From: Bugula neritina
Taxonomy: Eukaryota > Bryozoa > Gymnolaemata > Cheilostomatida > Bugulidae
Length of the DNA: 62,000 nucleotides
Direction of reading: 5' to 3'
NCBI GenBank assembly: GCA_964035545.1
Contig: OZ037773.1
Coordinates: 3,913,251-3,975,250 of the forward strand
The notes under the pieces are model-generated. The model was not told the DNA's origin, did not search any database, and saw only the letters and a list, made by a program, of their open reading frames with translations. Shown here one piece after another: positions 23,735-39,400 of the stretch. A program made the translations under genes and the position numbers. Within the stretch, counting starts at the first letter, position 1. Each line of letters opens with the position of its first letter.

Positions 23735-25269
23735 TTCTCTGATACAGTATCCTTATATCTTTTTTCAGTCTCTAACAACATCCTCCTAATATTTTGATAT
23801 CTTTCTACATCTACACTTTTCTACACCTCTTTATATCTCAATCCACACACTCCCCGGATATCTTATACCCCTCTTATACATTGGTTTTTGCAAATCATAT
23901 GACCTGTTTTGAGTAGAAATAATATACTGTAGAAAAATTCTAACTGCAATGCAAAATATATTAGCTAAATTATATAATTTATTTTCTGAATGACTGTTGA
24001 AATGTTTAAAAACAACCAATGTCCATCTGCAGAAGATAAATTACAACTGTATATAACTGTATTATAAAACGCAATTCAACAAAGTTTAATAATAAGGCTC
24101 TGATAGCAAAAAAAGGTGAAGATAGTTTTAAAAAAACTCTACGGCATAGAAAAATGTGATTGTTTACATTTTGGCACAAGTATTAGACTTTACTATAAGA
24201 TACATAAAATACTCACATGTTATGCTCAGTGCATCTTGGTTTTATTGGTTTTATTTACTGTAAATGAGATGTGCTTAGCTACTGAGTGGCTTGCATTCCT
24301 TATAAAAATTGATGTACTAACACAAAATGTATGCTCATTGTTCTTTTAGAATAATATTACTGAATGGAGGAGACGCTATGCTGTGTGTACTTAGTGAAAA
24401 TTTGAGGCCTAGCTGGATAATAAGTCTTACATTACCTTTACCTAGCAACAAGCCATGTATGGAATCTGTTGTAGTGATACAGCTACATTACACTGTATTT
24501 TAAACTATGACATGTAATCTTTAATGTAATATAATATTGATTATTTTCCTACTGTTCTCCATTCCACTATAGCTAATTGGCCAAAACATCTATATAACGA
24601 CTGCGTTTCGCTTCATTTTTTTTCCATTATGACACATATAGAATTTTATAGATTTTGTTTAGTTATTGTCCCACTATTTTCCATTTCATTATAAAAAAAA
24701 AATTATATCTCTAAAGTGCAGATATTTTAGGAGAGGATCAAGTTTTATATTGCATATGTATCCTTTTAAACCCTTATATATGCGATATTCTGCTGTTTTC
24801 CGAACTTCTAAGCTTGCAAGTTGTATAATTGAAGTATATGAAAGTTTGAAGTTGTAGCAACAAAAATGTTGAGTTTTATAAAAAATAAAATTGAAAATAT
24901 TATGTGTATTATACAACATTTTATATTTCAAGCACAGATATGCTAAGGATTGGCAACATTTTAGGAATCTATAGCATTTAGTTCTAAGGTTCTAGTAGCT
25001 AAATGTTGCCACTCTACAGTAAACAAGCAGACATATTGAATTACAGCTTCTCAAATACCAGCTATAACAGGTGTGTTTACTCTCTGATAACTTTACCACT
25101 TTCTGTCAATTTTTCCAAACTCCAAACTGCCTGATGAAAATCGAGATAAGAAATTTTACTTGGCTGTTTAATATTCAATAATTGATGTTAAACTGCTTTA
25201 GCATAAGGCAAAGCAATTTCATTTTAAGGGCCTGCATTCTTTCAGTTTACAAATAAATTATAATATAAC
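23735..25269. other. AT-rich intergenic segment
   Basis: No exon, RNA gene or repeat boundary could be supported. Open frames are short and AT-driven. Confidence 0.5.
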
Positions 25270-27087
25270 CAGGGATGTAGTGGCAAAAACATTCTAGGCC
25301 ATACTCTCAGGCCGGGGGTCCAGGGCGATGCCTAGGCCCCCGGCGGGGTCCGGGGCAGCGCCCCTGCCGCCGAAGCCCTCAGAGCACTTCTGATGCAAAT
25401 TTATGCAATTTAAAGCCATTGTGAATTATAATTCTTCTGAAAAAAATCTGTGTTGAAATGTGCACCTCGCTATTATTTTCATACTATACCAGCTACATGA
25501 CGACTGGGCATTGCTGCAAATTATATAAATATTCAGTCTTGCCCCATACCTGTTGACTGTAATGTAATGTAATGTAGTCTTACTCAACTGCAGTTAGGTT
25601 TGTTCTGACACTAAGTCCAACCTGTACAGAAAAATTGCTCAATATCTCAAAAAGAGGGAAGGATAGAAGCAGGTAACAAGTGCTCTCCAAATGCAACCTG
25701 ATTACTTTAAATAACTATAAATACACTGCCGTGCACAGAAAAAGAATAATAGATCAGAACAGAGGAAGATTGCTAATCAGAAAATGTGTGTTGGTTATTT
25801 ATAAAGAGCAATTTGAATTGATAACTCATTGGCAAGCAGAAATTGGTTAAAAACCTATTTGGAGTTTATTAGAGTACTATAAGTCTAATCCATAAGGTGA
25901 TACCGCCACACCTCCTTACACACAATAAAGCACACCCAAGAAGAGTATGTTAACTTGGTTTTAAAATAAAACCCCTGAGCTTCCACTAGATACATCAAGA
26001 AAATATACCCCAAAAGAAGAAATTTGACAGGTTTAATATGTGTTAACCTAGAAGATGATTAAATGTAAAGCCAGACGTTAGTGCAATCAAACATAAAAGG
26101 TTACTTATGGTGGTGTACAGTTTGCAAAACCTTATTGCATTGATAATTAACATGCAATAACGCTAGGTTTTTTGACCAAAATGTGGATATAGTACCTGTA
26201 GACCTCAGTGATACATTTTCATTAGCCTCTCCTACACACCTGGTACTGTTTTTTAAAAACATTTTGATTTTATTTCTGGATTTCATGTTGTTTTTTTCCA
26301 AATTCCATTGCTTATTGACAAAATGCAAGTCCACACAAGATAGATAAGGGCAACCTTCTAGCTGTCGCACTGCCTTGCTGAGGCCACATTATTGGTATAT
26401 TATAAGAATTCAGTCCTGCCAAATAAAACCTCACTTAATTGTGCTAGAATTAAAATTTAAAAACCATGTTTTAGATCTTTCTGTTCCTCAGAGCACCTGC
26501 TTTTTTGAGTTTTCAGTATTTTTTGCAAAGTTATAGACAAAAATCTACCCATTTTTGGCCAATTTTATCTGAAAATTTTATTTTTCAATCCCTGCCAAAC
26601 ATCTCAGCAGGAAAGCATGGTATCCAAATAGAACAAACGCTGTCGGAAACCTGAGAAATTTATGCATGGCATATTTTTTGATCTTTTCAATAGCCTTCAT
26701 AGATTTTCTACAAGTTAGTGATTTGTACACCGAAAATGAAATATTTTTTCCTTAGTAATCACCAATGCGCAGCACTTCGCGCTTCAGTGAACACGTAGAG
26801 ATAAGAAGATGGAATATTGATAGCTGCATATTATTCATAGTGTAATCTCAGGCTAAACAATCACAAGTAGGCAACACGCATGCCACCCACATAGCATTAA
26901 CATAACAAGAACCTAAATTAGATTGTGAGCGAAATTTATGATATTCTCAGTGAGGATGCCCAAACTATCCTGTGCACTAATCATCTTTCAAAAATAATTA
27001 TGCCCATACGGGCGTATGGCCTAGAACAGTCTACTTTCTTCTAGGCCATACGGCGTATGGGACCGTATGGGTACCACTACATCCCTG
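25270..27087. mobile_element. hAT-like DNA element, copy 2, with 8-bp target duplication
   Basis: Same termini as copy 1 and colinear with it along about 1.8 kb, with scattered substitutions and small indels. Target duplication AATATAAC is perfect at 25262-25269 and 27088-27095. The shared minus-strand remnant is at 26370-26101 (blocks KSRNKIKM, NSTRCVGE, SLRSTGTISTFW conserved between copies). The two copies are direct repeats 4.7 kb apart. Confidence 0.92.
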
Positions 27088-27679
27088 AATATAACCATAT
27101 AAGCAATAAATTTGTTGCTAGCAAGGCTTTGCCTTTTTTATATCTTCTATTCTTTTCACATATTGTAATAGACGCTGGCCCCTTTAATGTTGCTTTTGCG
27201 CCTAATGACATTCTTGTTTTCAGTTGTGTGTAAACATTTGCTGGCTAAATACTGAATGAGTGACTCGTAAACTCAGAGGAGGCATTATAGTGTAGCCTGA
27301 ATTCTCAGCTGTTAGACTAACTTCTGTATAAGCTGTATTATAACGAACAATTAAAACTCTAATACCTTACACTCAGTTTACAAAAATATCAGCTAAAATT
27401 TGATTTAAGCTAAGCAGGTAATTAATTTTTTTTGATTTTTTGGTGAACTACTTTTATACATTCATGTGCATCACATAATCAAACTATCATAAGTTATTGA
27501 AAACTGATTAATTGATATCGATAAAATAAATTATTAAAAATGTATAAAACTTGCAAACAAATGAATTCATAATAATTAATCACCAAATTTCATAAAAACA
27601 AAGACATCACTGCCTTCTGTCCCAGTAGGCCAAAATACAGTAGTAAGTATTTTATTTTTGAGAAAAAATAATGAATGGT
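27088..27679. other. AT-rich 3' flank of the charged-repeat membrane-protein gene
   Basis: Nothing coding is seen beyond the hAT target duplication. Any 3' UTR of the minus-strand gene ending at 27680 would lie here. Confidence 0.4.
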
Positions 27680-31096
<3,417 letters not shown>

Positions 31097-32784
31097 CTGT
31101 TACCATGACAACAAGGTAGGTCAAGTTTTCTCATTGGACAATCTGTTAGGGCTAAAATTTGTAAAAAGAACTTTTAGCTGTGACTACTGGCTTAACAATA
31201 AAACATACAGATAACTATTGGTTAAAAACCGTTTGCATTCAAATAATATTGTATGCAAAATCTAAAGGCAAATTACTGTTCTGTCTACAACAGCAAGATA
31301 AAGAGTTCTAACATTGAGATACATTGCCCATTTTTCTATTACACTAAATGCATAAAAAAATTATATTCCAATCTTATAAAGAGTTGTATGCATATCTTAC
31401 CAGTATTTGTCAAACTTGTGCTACTGCAGACATAAACATTTCCAATCAGGTTTCATTAAGTAAATTGTCGCATTGTTATGGTAACTGTCAATACTACTCT
31501 AGTTTTGTTAACTATAAATTATTGACATTAGCTACAGGGTGTTTGCATTGTTGCACTATTGTACTATATGTAGCTATTGTTCTATACAGCTGAACTATTA
31601 GGTTAAGCAAAGCTAACTCTATTTATTGGCTAGTAGATCGTTAAAAGGCTTTAACAATAAAAAAGACATGGCTGGTATATGCATTTATGGAGATGATGTT
31701 TATGCGGCTATTGTTAGCTGTAACTTGTAATCAAAAACAAAGTTTGCAGTCAATTTTCTCATGATTAGGCGTTAGAAGCAATGTGAATAAAAGAAGGTTT
31801 GCTTTTTGTTAAAAAAATCTCTAATTAATAACTGCATTTGTTAATTTTTTGAAATTTTTTTTCTTTTATAGACTTTGTACCAGGTAATGGATAATACAAC
31901 AGCAAAATAAATTAAAATAAAGTTGTCTTCTCACTTTAACTTATACATATCTGTTCGGAAATACTGAAGCTTTTTAAAACTAAAATATTTGGACATGTAC
32001 AAATTAAAAGATGAAAAAATGAACTATACATTTTATGTTTGTTAAAAATACAGTAAAATAACTTTTTAACTATTTTGACTAAAATTATTTTCAGTCCTTT
32101 ATTATATTATGCTTCACTAGTTTTAATGTAAAATAGTATATAAGTTTAATAAGATCAGGTTTTTAGCTTATAAAAGCCTAGCCTTTAGTTAGTACCTAAC
32201 TGTATCAGCTCACTTTCCTTCTCAGAATATCTCTCATGTGTTCACTTGCTCATACTAGTAATTGTCTTCTCTCTGTATGAATATTTTATTATATTACCCA
32301 CAATACTTTTCTTGTTCTCTTTCTTTTTCCTTATACGTAAAATATAACGGTCTTGTTAACTACAACTCTACTAATTTTATCCCAACATTTACCATAATTA
32401 AGATGACATCAGCCTCCAACTCAACATCCATTAGCCAGTTTCAAGCACTGAGTTATAACAAATACACTGCATATTTTAAAATGTGCAAAACCCTATAAAC
32501 ATACATGTAGGTATTTCAAGACTGAAGATATGCATAATGAGTAAATTGTAATCATTTGTATGTAATATTGCTTAGTTTATGCAGCCTTGTATAAAAAGAT
32601 TTGACTCTGTATATCAAACTCAGAAGAAGTAGTGTCCATAAATTCTATAAAAGGCAGCCCAAAATATGGTTGCCAGTAAACACTTTAAAGCTTAACCAAC
32701 CAAAGACATGATATTTCATGAAACTTATAACTGATATGAATGCAGCAAGCCGTGGATACAAAGATTATTCTTCTACGCATATTT

Positions 32785-33085
32785 GAGCAATAAACTCTTA
32801 ATCAATATCTATTTTGGTTTCATTCAAACTGATTTATACATCAACTGTATGCTGCATATATTGGGTAATTGTAGTCATGTTGCAATGTTATAAGTATAAC
32901 AAGTATGATGGTAACAGCTCTAAATTACAGATAGACAAATTTGAGAGCTACTGCTTATAAAACACAAAATTGCAGGCATTTACTTTTTGATTATAAATTG
33001 CTAGTAATAATATACTATATTGACATGCAAGAGCCTCAACTGTGTTATGGCACCTCTGATAACTGGTAATTTAAGATATAGCGCC
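32785..33085. repeat. Dispersed non-coding duplicate, copy 2
   Basis: Homologous, in the same orientation, to 18225-18500. Confidence 0.65.
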
Positions 33086-33697
33086 AGTATTTTTAGGTGA
33101 TTGTAGGTCACCTCAGTTTACTAATTTCTGAATGGGTCTTAATATAATTGGGTAATTCTCAATAAAAAAGAGCAAGTGAAAGGGTAATATGGAAATATTT
33201 ATGTTTCCACACTATACTTTTATGTTTTATACTAAAAGCAACAAAAGAATTACTAATTGTTGCTTGTTTAGTGTGCACTTGTACGTGTGTTGGTTGTTAC
33301 TAGCTGCATCACAGGTTGTTTAGCACATTTACAAGTGAAAAGCGGTATAAACTGCTAAATAATCTCTGCATGTCTTAAAGGTTTCAGTAATGGATTTATG
33401 AATTGTTTAAATAGTATAACCATCAATTAAGTATTTTGTGGCTAAAGTGAATCATTGATAAATTAATAACTCGAAAATAGTCTAGACTTACTAGACTAAT
33501 AGCTTTAGCTGCACACTGGCGAAAGCTGTCTTGTAGGATGTCTCCCCAGCAGTTCAAGTGTGACTTATACTATACTGCTAAGATCTGGTTTTAACTCTTT
33601 ATAAATTGTAAAATGGAAATATGATTGCATTTTCATATATTTTGGTAAAATAAAGACTATATAGCAACACAATTCAATATTGTTAAGATTCTTCAGA

Positions 33698-33737
<40 letters not shown>

Positions 33738-33741
33738 ATAC

Positions 33742-33822
<81 letters not shown>
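33698..33822. repeat. (TA)n microsatellite
   Basis: About 125 bases of TA alternation with one short acatacgtg interruption, flanked on the right by acatacatacac. Confidence 0.95.
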
Positions 33823-33825
<3 letters not shown>

Positions 33826-34877
33826 GCGTACATACATACACACCTACGAACGCACATATATAGCATATAAAACCTGTTCATTGTAATTATGTGTTTATTA
33901 TTCTGAAAATAATTAACGTGCAGAAGGTAGACTCTCATGTGTGCTGTTTAATTTCTGACTGTATATTACATGACTTTTGCTTATAATAACCAACAGAGCT
34001 GATCAAATAGTAGGCTACCTCTTACTACAACTGACTGTTGTATTATCCATGAGTTGGCTGAATCTGTTGCAGTTGATGAGTTTACAGATTGTGAAATGAA
34101 CAGTGGTGTAGATTAGTCATGGATAATCAACATAACATACTGCGTAGTTGATAATTTATTGTCCACAGAATTGTTGTGGGAACATGAACAATGAGCGAAC
34201 CTCATAATGTAGTAGATAAAAAAGAGTAATTTAATATAAATATGAGTATTTAGTTTTTACAGAAAATATTCATATATTACAAGATATCTAATCCAGGAGA
34301 CTATGAACATTTGAATTATAATACAATTTTATAAAAAATTGCTACAGTCAGCCAAGACAACAACAATTATTTTTTTCAAAAACATTTCAAAACAAATTAT
34401 TAAGCAAATGACTAAGACAATTCTATCATATAATCACAGGTCCCTCTTACTCATAGGAAGTACTAGTAACAACTCAAAATCTTGAAACTCCTGCATCACA
34501 TGCAACAAGTCATGGGAAACTTACAAAAATAAAAAACAATAAACCGAAGAAATTATTTTATGATTAAATTTTAGTTACACATATGCACTAGAATGATAAA
34601 TCTAGATGTTTTAAAACTAACAAAATATTAGCAACAAATAATAAAATACATAAATTTAATACTAATACTATATCCATCTTTCACCAACTAACACTTTCAC
34701 ATCATCAGAAAACTGGAGAGTTACTGAATCAACTTTGTATAAAGATGTGAGCTTCAAACAAATGAAGTCTGAGTTATATAAGGGCAAAAGTATCAGTTAC
34801 ATCATACAGCAAAATAGTTGCTTAGGTGTGTTGCCTTCGTATATTGGTATATGTAGTAAGTTTTCTGAATTCTAACG

Positions 34878-34988
34878 GCTTGTTCACACTACAGCGAGAA
34901 ACGAGCGCTCACCGCTCATTACCTCACAGCTATCTAATTTTAAATAGCAAGGATACCGCATCTTTAGCTGTAGTTTGAACGGGCCATA
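34878..34988. mobile_element. Small MITE-like inverted-repeat element
   Basis: GGCTTGTTCACACTACAGC at the left is the near-complement of GCTGTAGTTTGAACGGGCC at the right (two mismatches over 19 bases), with about 70 bases between. This resembles GGCC-ended MITEs seen in many animals. No certain target duplication. Confidence 0.6.
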
Positions 34989-35230
34989 AGAGTGTAAGAA
35001 AAGTTGACACCTCTGAATATTGTAAGTTGGAAAATTATTCTGGCATCAGTAAACAGGTAAAAGATAGTCTGATTCTCAGAAGCGACTTGATGGCATGTTT
35101 GCTGACTGAGAGGGTGCTGCCAACCACTTCAGGGTGCTGCAAGAGTCAGCTGACTTGTTCAGCTAGTCATAAGTTTGCCAAAGTCTAGAAACGTCTATAA
35201 ACTGCCACGGACAGGTGCTTGAAATGGGAC

Positions 35231-35913
35231 TTAGTAGTCCAGTGTTTGAACAGATTTGCTGACGGCTATGGGCAAGTACTTGACATGTGATTGCCAATGT
35301 GTCGACAGCTGAAAGAATCGGACCCCACAGTGCTCCACTTCGTCAATGTGAACTACACCAACAAAAACACCATAAAATTAACTGAGTAGCACTCAATCAA
35401 ATAATGCAATAAAAAGGAAATGTGAAAAACAATAAGGCTGTAAGTATTAAATGATCCCAAACTGTACCAACTAAGTAAAGGAAGGCCAAAGAGATTACCT
35501 AACAAAGTTTCAGCTGAATCTTTGGTTGTACAAACAATTCTAGTTATTCCATCTCTGTTTATGTTTTGACTTTTAGTGTCGGCTTCTTTCTCCTTGGATC
35601 GATCTTTTGACTTCTTACCAATTCGAATCACTAAAATTAATCATTACTCTGTAATAAGCAGTATTGATGCGAATAGAGAACTGGAAAGTTAGTTGAGAAG
35701 TAATAGTGGCAAACGTGATAGGAATCACAGTAGTATTATTTTTAGCATTATCATTATTAGTAGCAGCAGTAGCAGTAGTACTAGTAGCAGTAGCAGTAGT
35801 ACTAGTAGCAGTAGTAGTAGTAGTAGTAGTAGCAGTAGTAGTAGCAGTAGTAGTAGTAGTAGTAGTGAGCAGTAGTAGTAGTAGTAGTAGTAGTAGTAAT
35901 AGTAGTAGTAGTG

Positions 35914-35949
<36 letters not shown>

Positions 35950-36010
35950 CTAGTAGCAGTAGTAGTAGCAGTAGTAGTAGTAGTAGTAGTAGAGTAAAAG
36001 TAGTAGTAGC

Positions 36011-36053
<43 letters not shown>

Positions 36054-36236
36054 CTAGTAGCAGTAGCAGTAGTACTAGTAGCAGTAGTAGTAGTAGTAGT
36101 AGTAGCAGTAGTAGTAGCAGTAGTAGTAGTAGCAGTAGCAGTAGTACTAGTAGCAGTAGCAGTAGTACTAGTAGCAGTAGTAGTAGTAGTAGTAGTAGCA
36201 GTAGTAGTAGCAGTAGTAGTAGTAGTAGTAGTGAGC

Positions 36237-36267
<31 letters not shown>

Positions 36268-36282
36268 ATAGTAGTAGTAGTG

Positions 36283-36324
<42 letters not shown>

Positions 36325-36385
36325 CTAGTAGCAGTAGTAGTAGCAGTAGTAGTAGTAGTAGTAGTAGAGTAAAAGTAGTAGTAGC

Positions 36386-36434
<49 letters not shown>

Positions 36435-39400
36435 CTAGTAGTAGTAGTAGAAGTAGTACTATTAGTAGTATTAGTAGTAGTAGTACTAGTAGTATTAGTA
36501 ATAGTAGGTAGTAGTAGTACTATAATTAGTAGTACTAGTAGTAGTACTAGTAGTATTAGTAATAGTAGTAGTGACTCACTTTTACCCCTCTTCTCTCTAG
36601 TCACAGCTATCAATCTAAAAGAGGATTTCTCGCGGATTACTTGGATGTACTTAAAGAAACCTTTCAGTGTTTCTTTAGTCTCTTTACTGCCAGCAGACTT
36701 TGTCTTGTCACCAGACTTGGCAGGCAGCCAATATTCTATCTGCAGTTCACAGGGTTCTACAGATCCTGAACCGGGAGGGCTGCAAATAACCACCTCAATA
36801 AGTTAACTTGCAGCGGAGCACCCAGGCTACAAGCTAATATACAGGAGACAACACACGGTTCACAGTGCTTAGCAGCACATCATTACCTGGAAGAGGAGGG
36901 ACTGGCCTTGTCCGCTGCCACAGTGTGACTATGAGATGCTGCCGGACTAGATGAGAGGACAGATGACTCTTCACCATCACTACATCCTGCAATAAGAGTC
37001 ATTTAACTTAATTTAGTACACACTATATATCTCTATTTTTTAGTATTTGTGACACTTCAGTTGGTAATTTACATGGTTTCTTGTCTAATAAAACATTACC
37101 AAATACAGCTAAATATTCCAAGCTTTTTTCCCATTCTGATTGATATTCTATGTATTTTCTAATATTTTAGTGAATTATTATGTGGGCATATCTGAATTCA
37201 TTAAAAGATGAGGAAAAACATAGGAACTCCAGCAAAATTAGGAAAAGTTTTGATTATTTAGCTGTATTTGGTAATGTTTTATTAGTAAAGCGATAAACTA
37301 TACGCATGAGCAGCTAAAGTATGAAACATAGCTAAAAACTAGAGATATAGTGTGTACTAAATTAAGTAGAATGACCCATGAAACAACATAAAATCTAATC
37401 CAGTCCATAGTGAAGCTCTCTAACTTCAGTTTCAGGTACCACAGACTCAGCGAGTCTAAAATATTTACACTTGAATTAATGGAAGAAAAGAGAGAAGTGA
37501 ACTCACCAGATACAGAGGGTTGAGTTGAAATCTGATGGCTGCTGGTGATTGATCCAATCAGCACATTCTGTAGATACAATATGATGACATAAGATCATAC
37601 GATAACACAGTGTAATGAGAATAGAGAGTATATCATATGATAACACAGTATAATGAGAATATAGAGTATATCATATGATAACACAGTATAATGAGAATAG
37701 AGAGTATATCATATGATAGCACAGTGTAATGAGAATAGAGAGTATATCATATGATAACACAGTATAATGAGAATAGAGAGTATATCATATGATAACACAG
37801 TATAATGAGAATAGAGAGTATATCATATGATAGCACAGTGTAATGAGAATAGAGAGTATATCATATGATAACACAGGATAATGAGAATAGAGTATGATAA
37901 CCTACTGTAAGAAAAGGTATAAACTCCTGGGAGTCATTCTTATCATCAATAGAACTAAGAGCAATCATAGCTTCACTGATTGGATACTGCAATATGGAGG
38001 ACACGCCTTCTTCGTATTTGTATATCCTGTCTAACAGTTCGCTACAATCACCTACAGCATGTGTTCCACCAAATATGGTTTATTGCCACATAAAATAATA
38101 TGCTTATTCAAATGTGTTTTATATAGAACATGACTAAAATACTAGCTAGTGGGACATATTAGAGGCTATTTTGAAAAAAGAACACATCAAATATGTGAAT
38201 ATTACTAGATATTTGACTATAATAACATGTTGAGAGAGAAATTAGAGAAAAATACTACAGGAGAGGTACAACGGAAATGTTAACTAAAAATTTATATCTT
38301 ATACTCATAGTATAGTTACTAGATACTCGTAGTATAGTTACTAGATACTCATAGTATGGTTACTAGATACTCACAGTATAGTTACTAGATACTCACAGTA
38401 CAGTTACTAGATACTCATAGTATAGTTACTAGATACTCATAGTATAGTTACTAGATACTCATAGTATAGTTACTAGATACTCATAGTATAGTTACTAAAT
38501 ACTCATAGTATAGTTACTAAATACTCATAGTATAGTTACTAGATACTCATAGTCTAGTTACTAGATACTCACAGTATAGTTACTAGATACTCACAGTATA
38601 GTTACTAGATACTCACAGTATAGTTACTAGATACTCATAATCTAGTTACTAAATACTCACAGTATAGTTACTAGATACTCATAGTATAGTTACTAGATAC
38701 TCACAGTATAGTTACTAGATACTCACAGTATAGTTACTAGATACTCACAGTACAGTTACTAGATACTCATAGTATAGTTACTAGATACTCATAGTATAGT
38801 TACTAGATACTCATAAGTATAGTTACTAGATACTCATAGTATAGTTACTAAATACTCATAGTATAGTTACTAGATACTCATAATATAGTTACTAGATACT
38901 CATAATATAGTTACTAGATACTCAGAGTATAGTTACTAGATACTCAGAGTATAGTTACTAGATACTCATAGTATAGTTACTAGATACTCATAGTATAGTT
39001 ACTAGATACTCATAGTACAGTTACTAGATACTCAGAGTATAGTTACTAGATACTCATAGTATAGTTACTAGATACTCACAGTATAGTTACTAGATACTCA
39101 TAGTACAGTTACTAGATACTCATAGTATAGTTACTAGATACTCATAGTATAGTTACTAGATACTCACAGTATAGTTACTAGATACTCATAGTACAGTTAC
39201 TAGATACTCAGAGTATAGTTACTAGATACTCATAGTATAGTTACTAGATACTCAGAGTATAGTTACTAGATACTCATAGTATAGTTACTAGATACTCACA
39301 GTATAGTTACTAGATACTCATAGTACAGTTACTAGATACTCAGAGTATAGTTACTAGATACTCATAGTATAGTTACTAGATACTCATAGTATAGTTACTA

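Larger units (their letters stand above)
31097..34877. other. AT-rich intergenic or 5' region of the charged-repeat gene
   Basis: Expected to contain the missing first exon of the minus-strand gene above and the 3' flank of PACS. I could not find a convincing signal-peptide exon. The segment contains the duplicate block at 32785-33085 and an (AT)n tract at 33698-33822. Confidence 0.4.

Noticed and set aside
35615-36806. Poly-Thr/Leu, poly-Val and poly-Ser proteins
   Set aside because: Triplet-repeat translations across PACS intron 17. Only 36580-36779 in this span is exonic.
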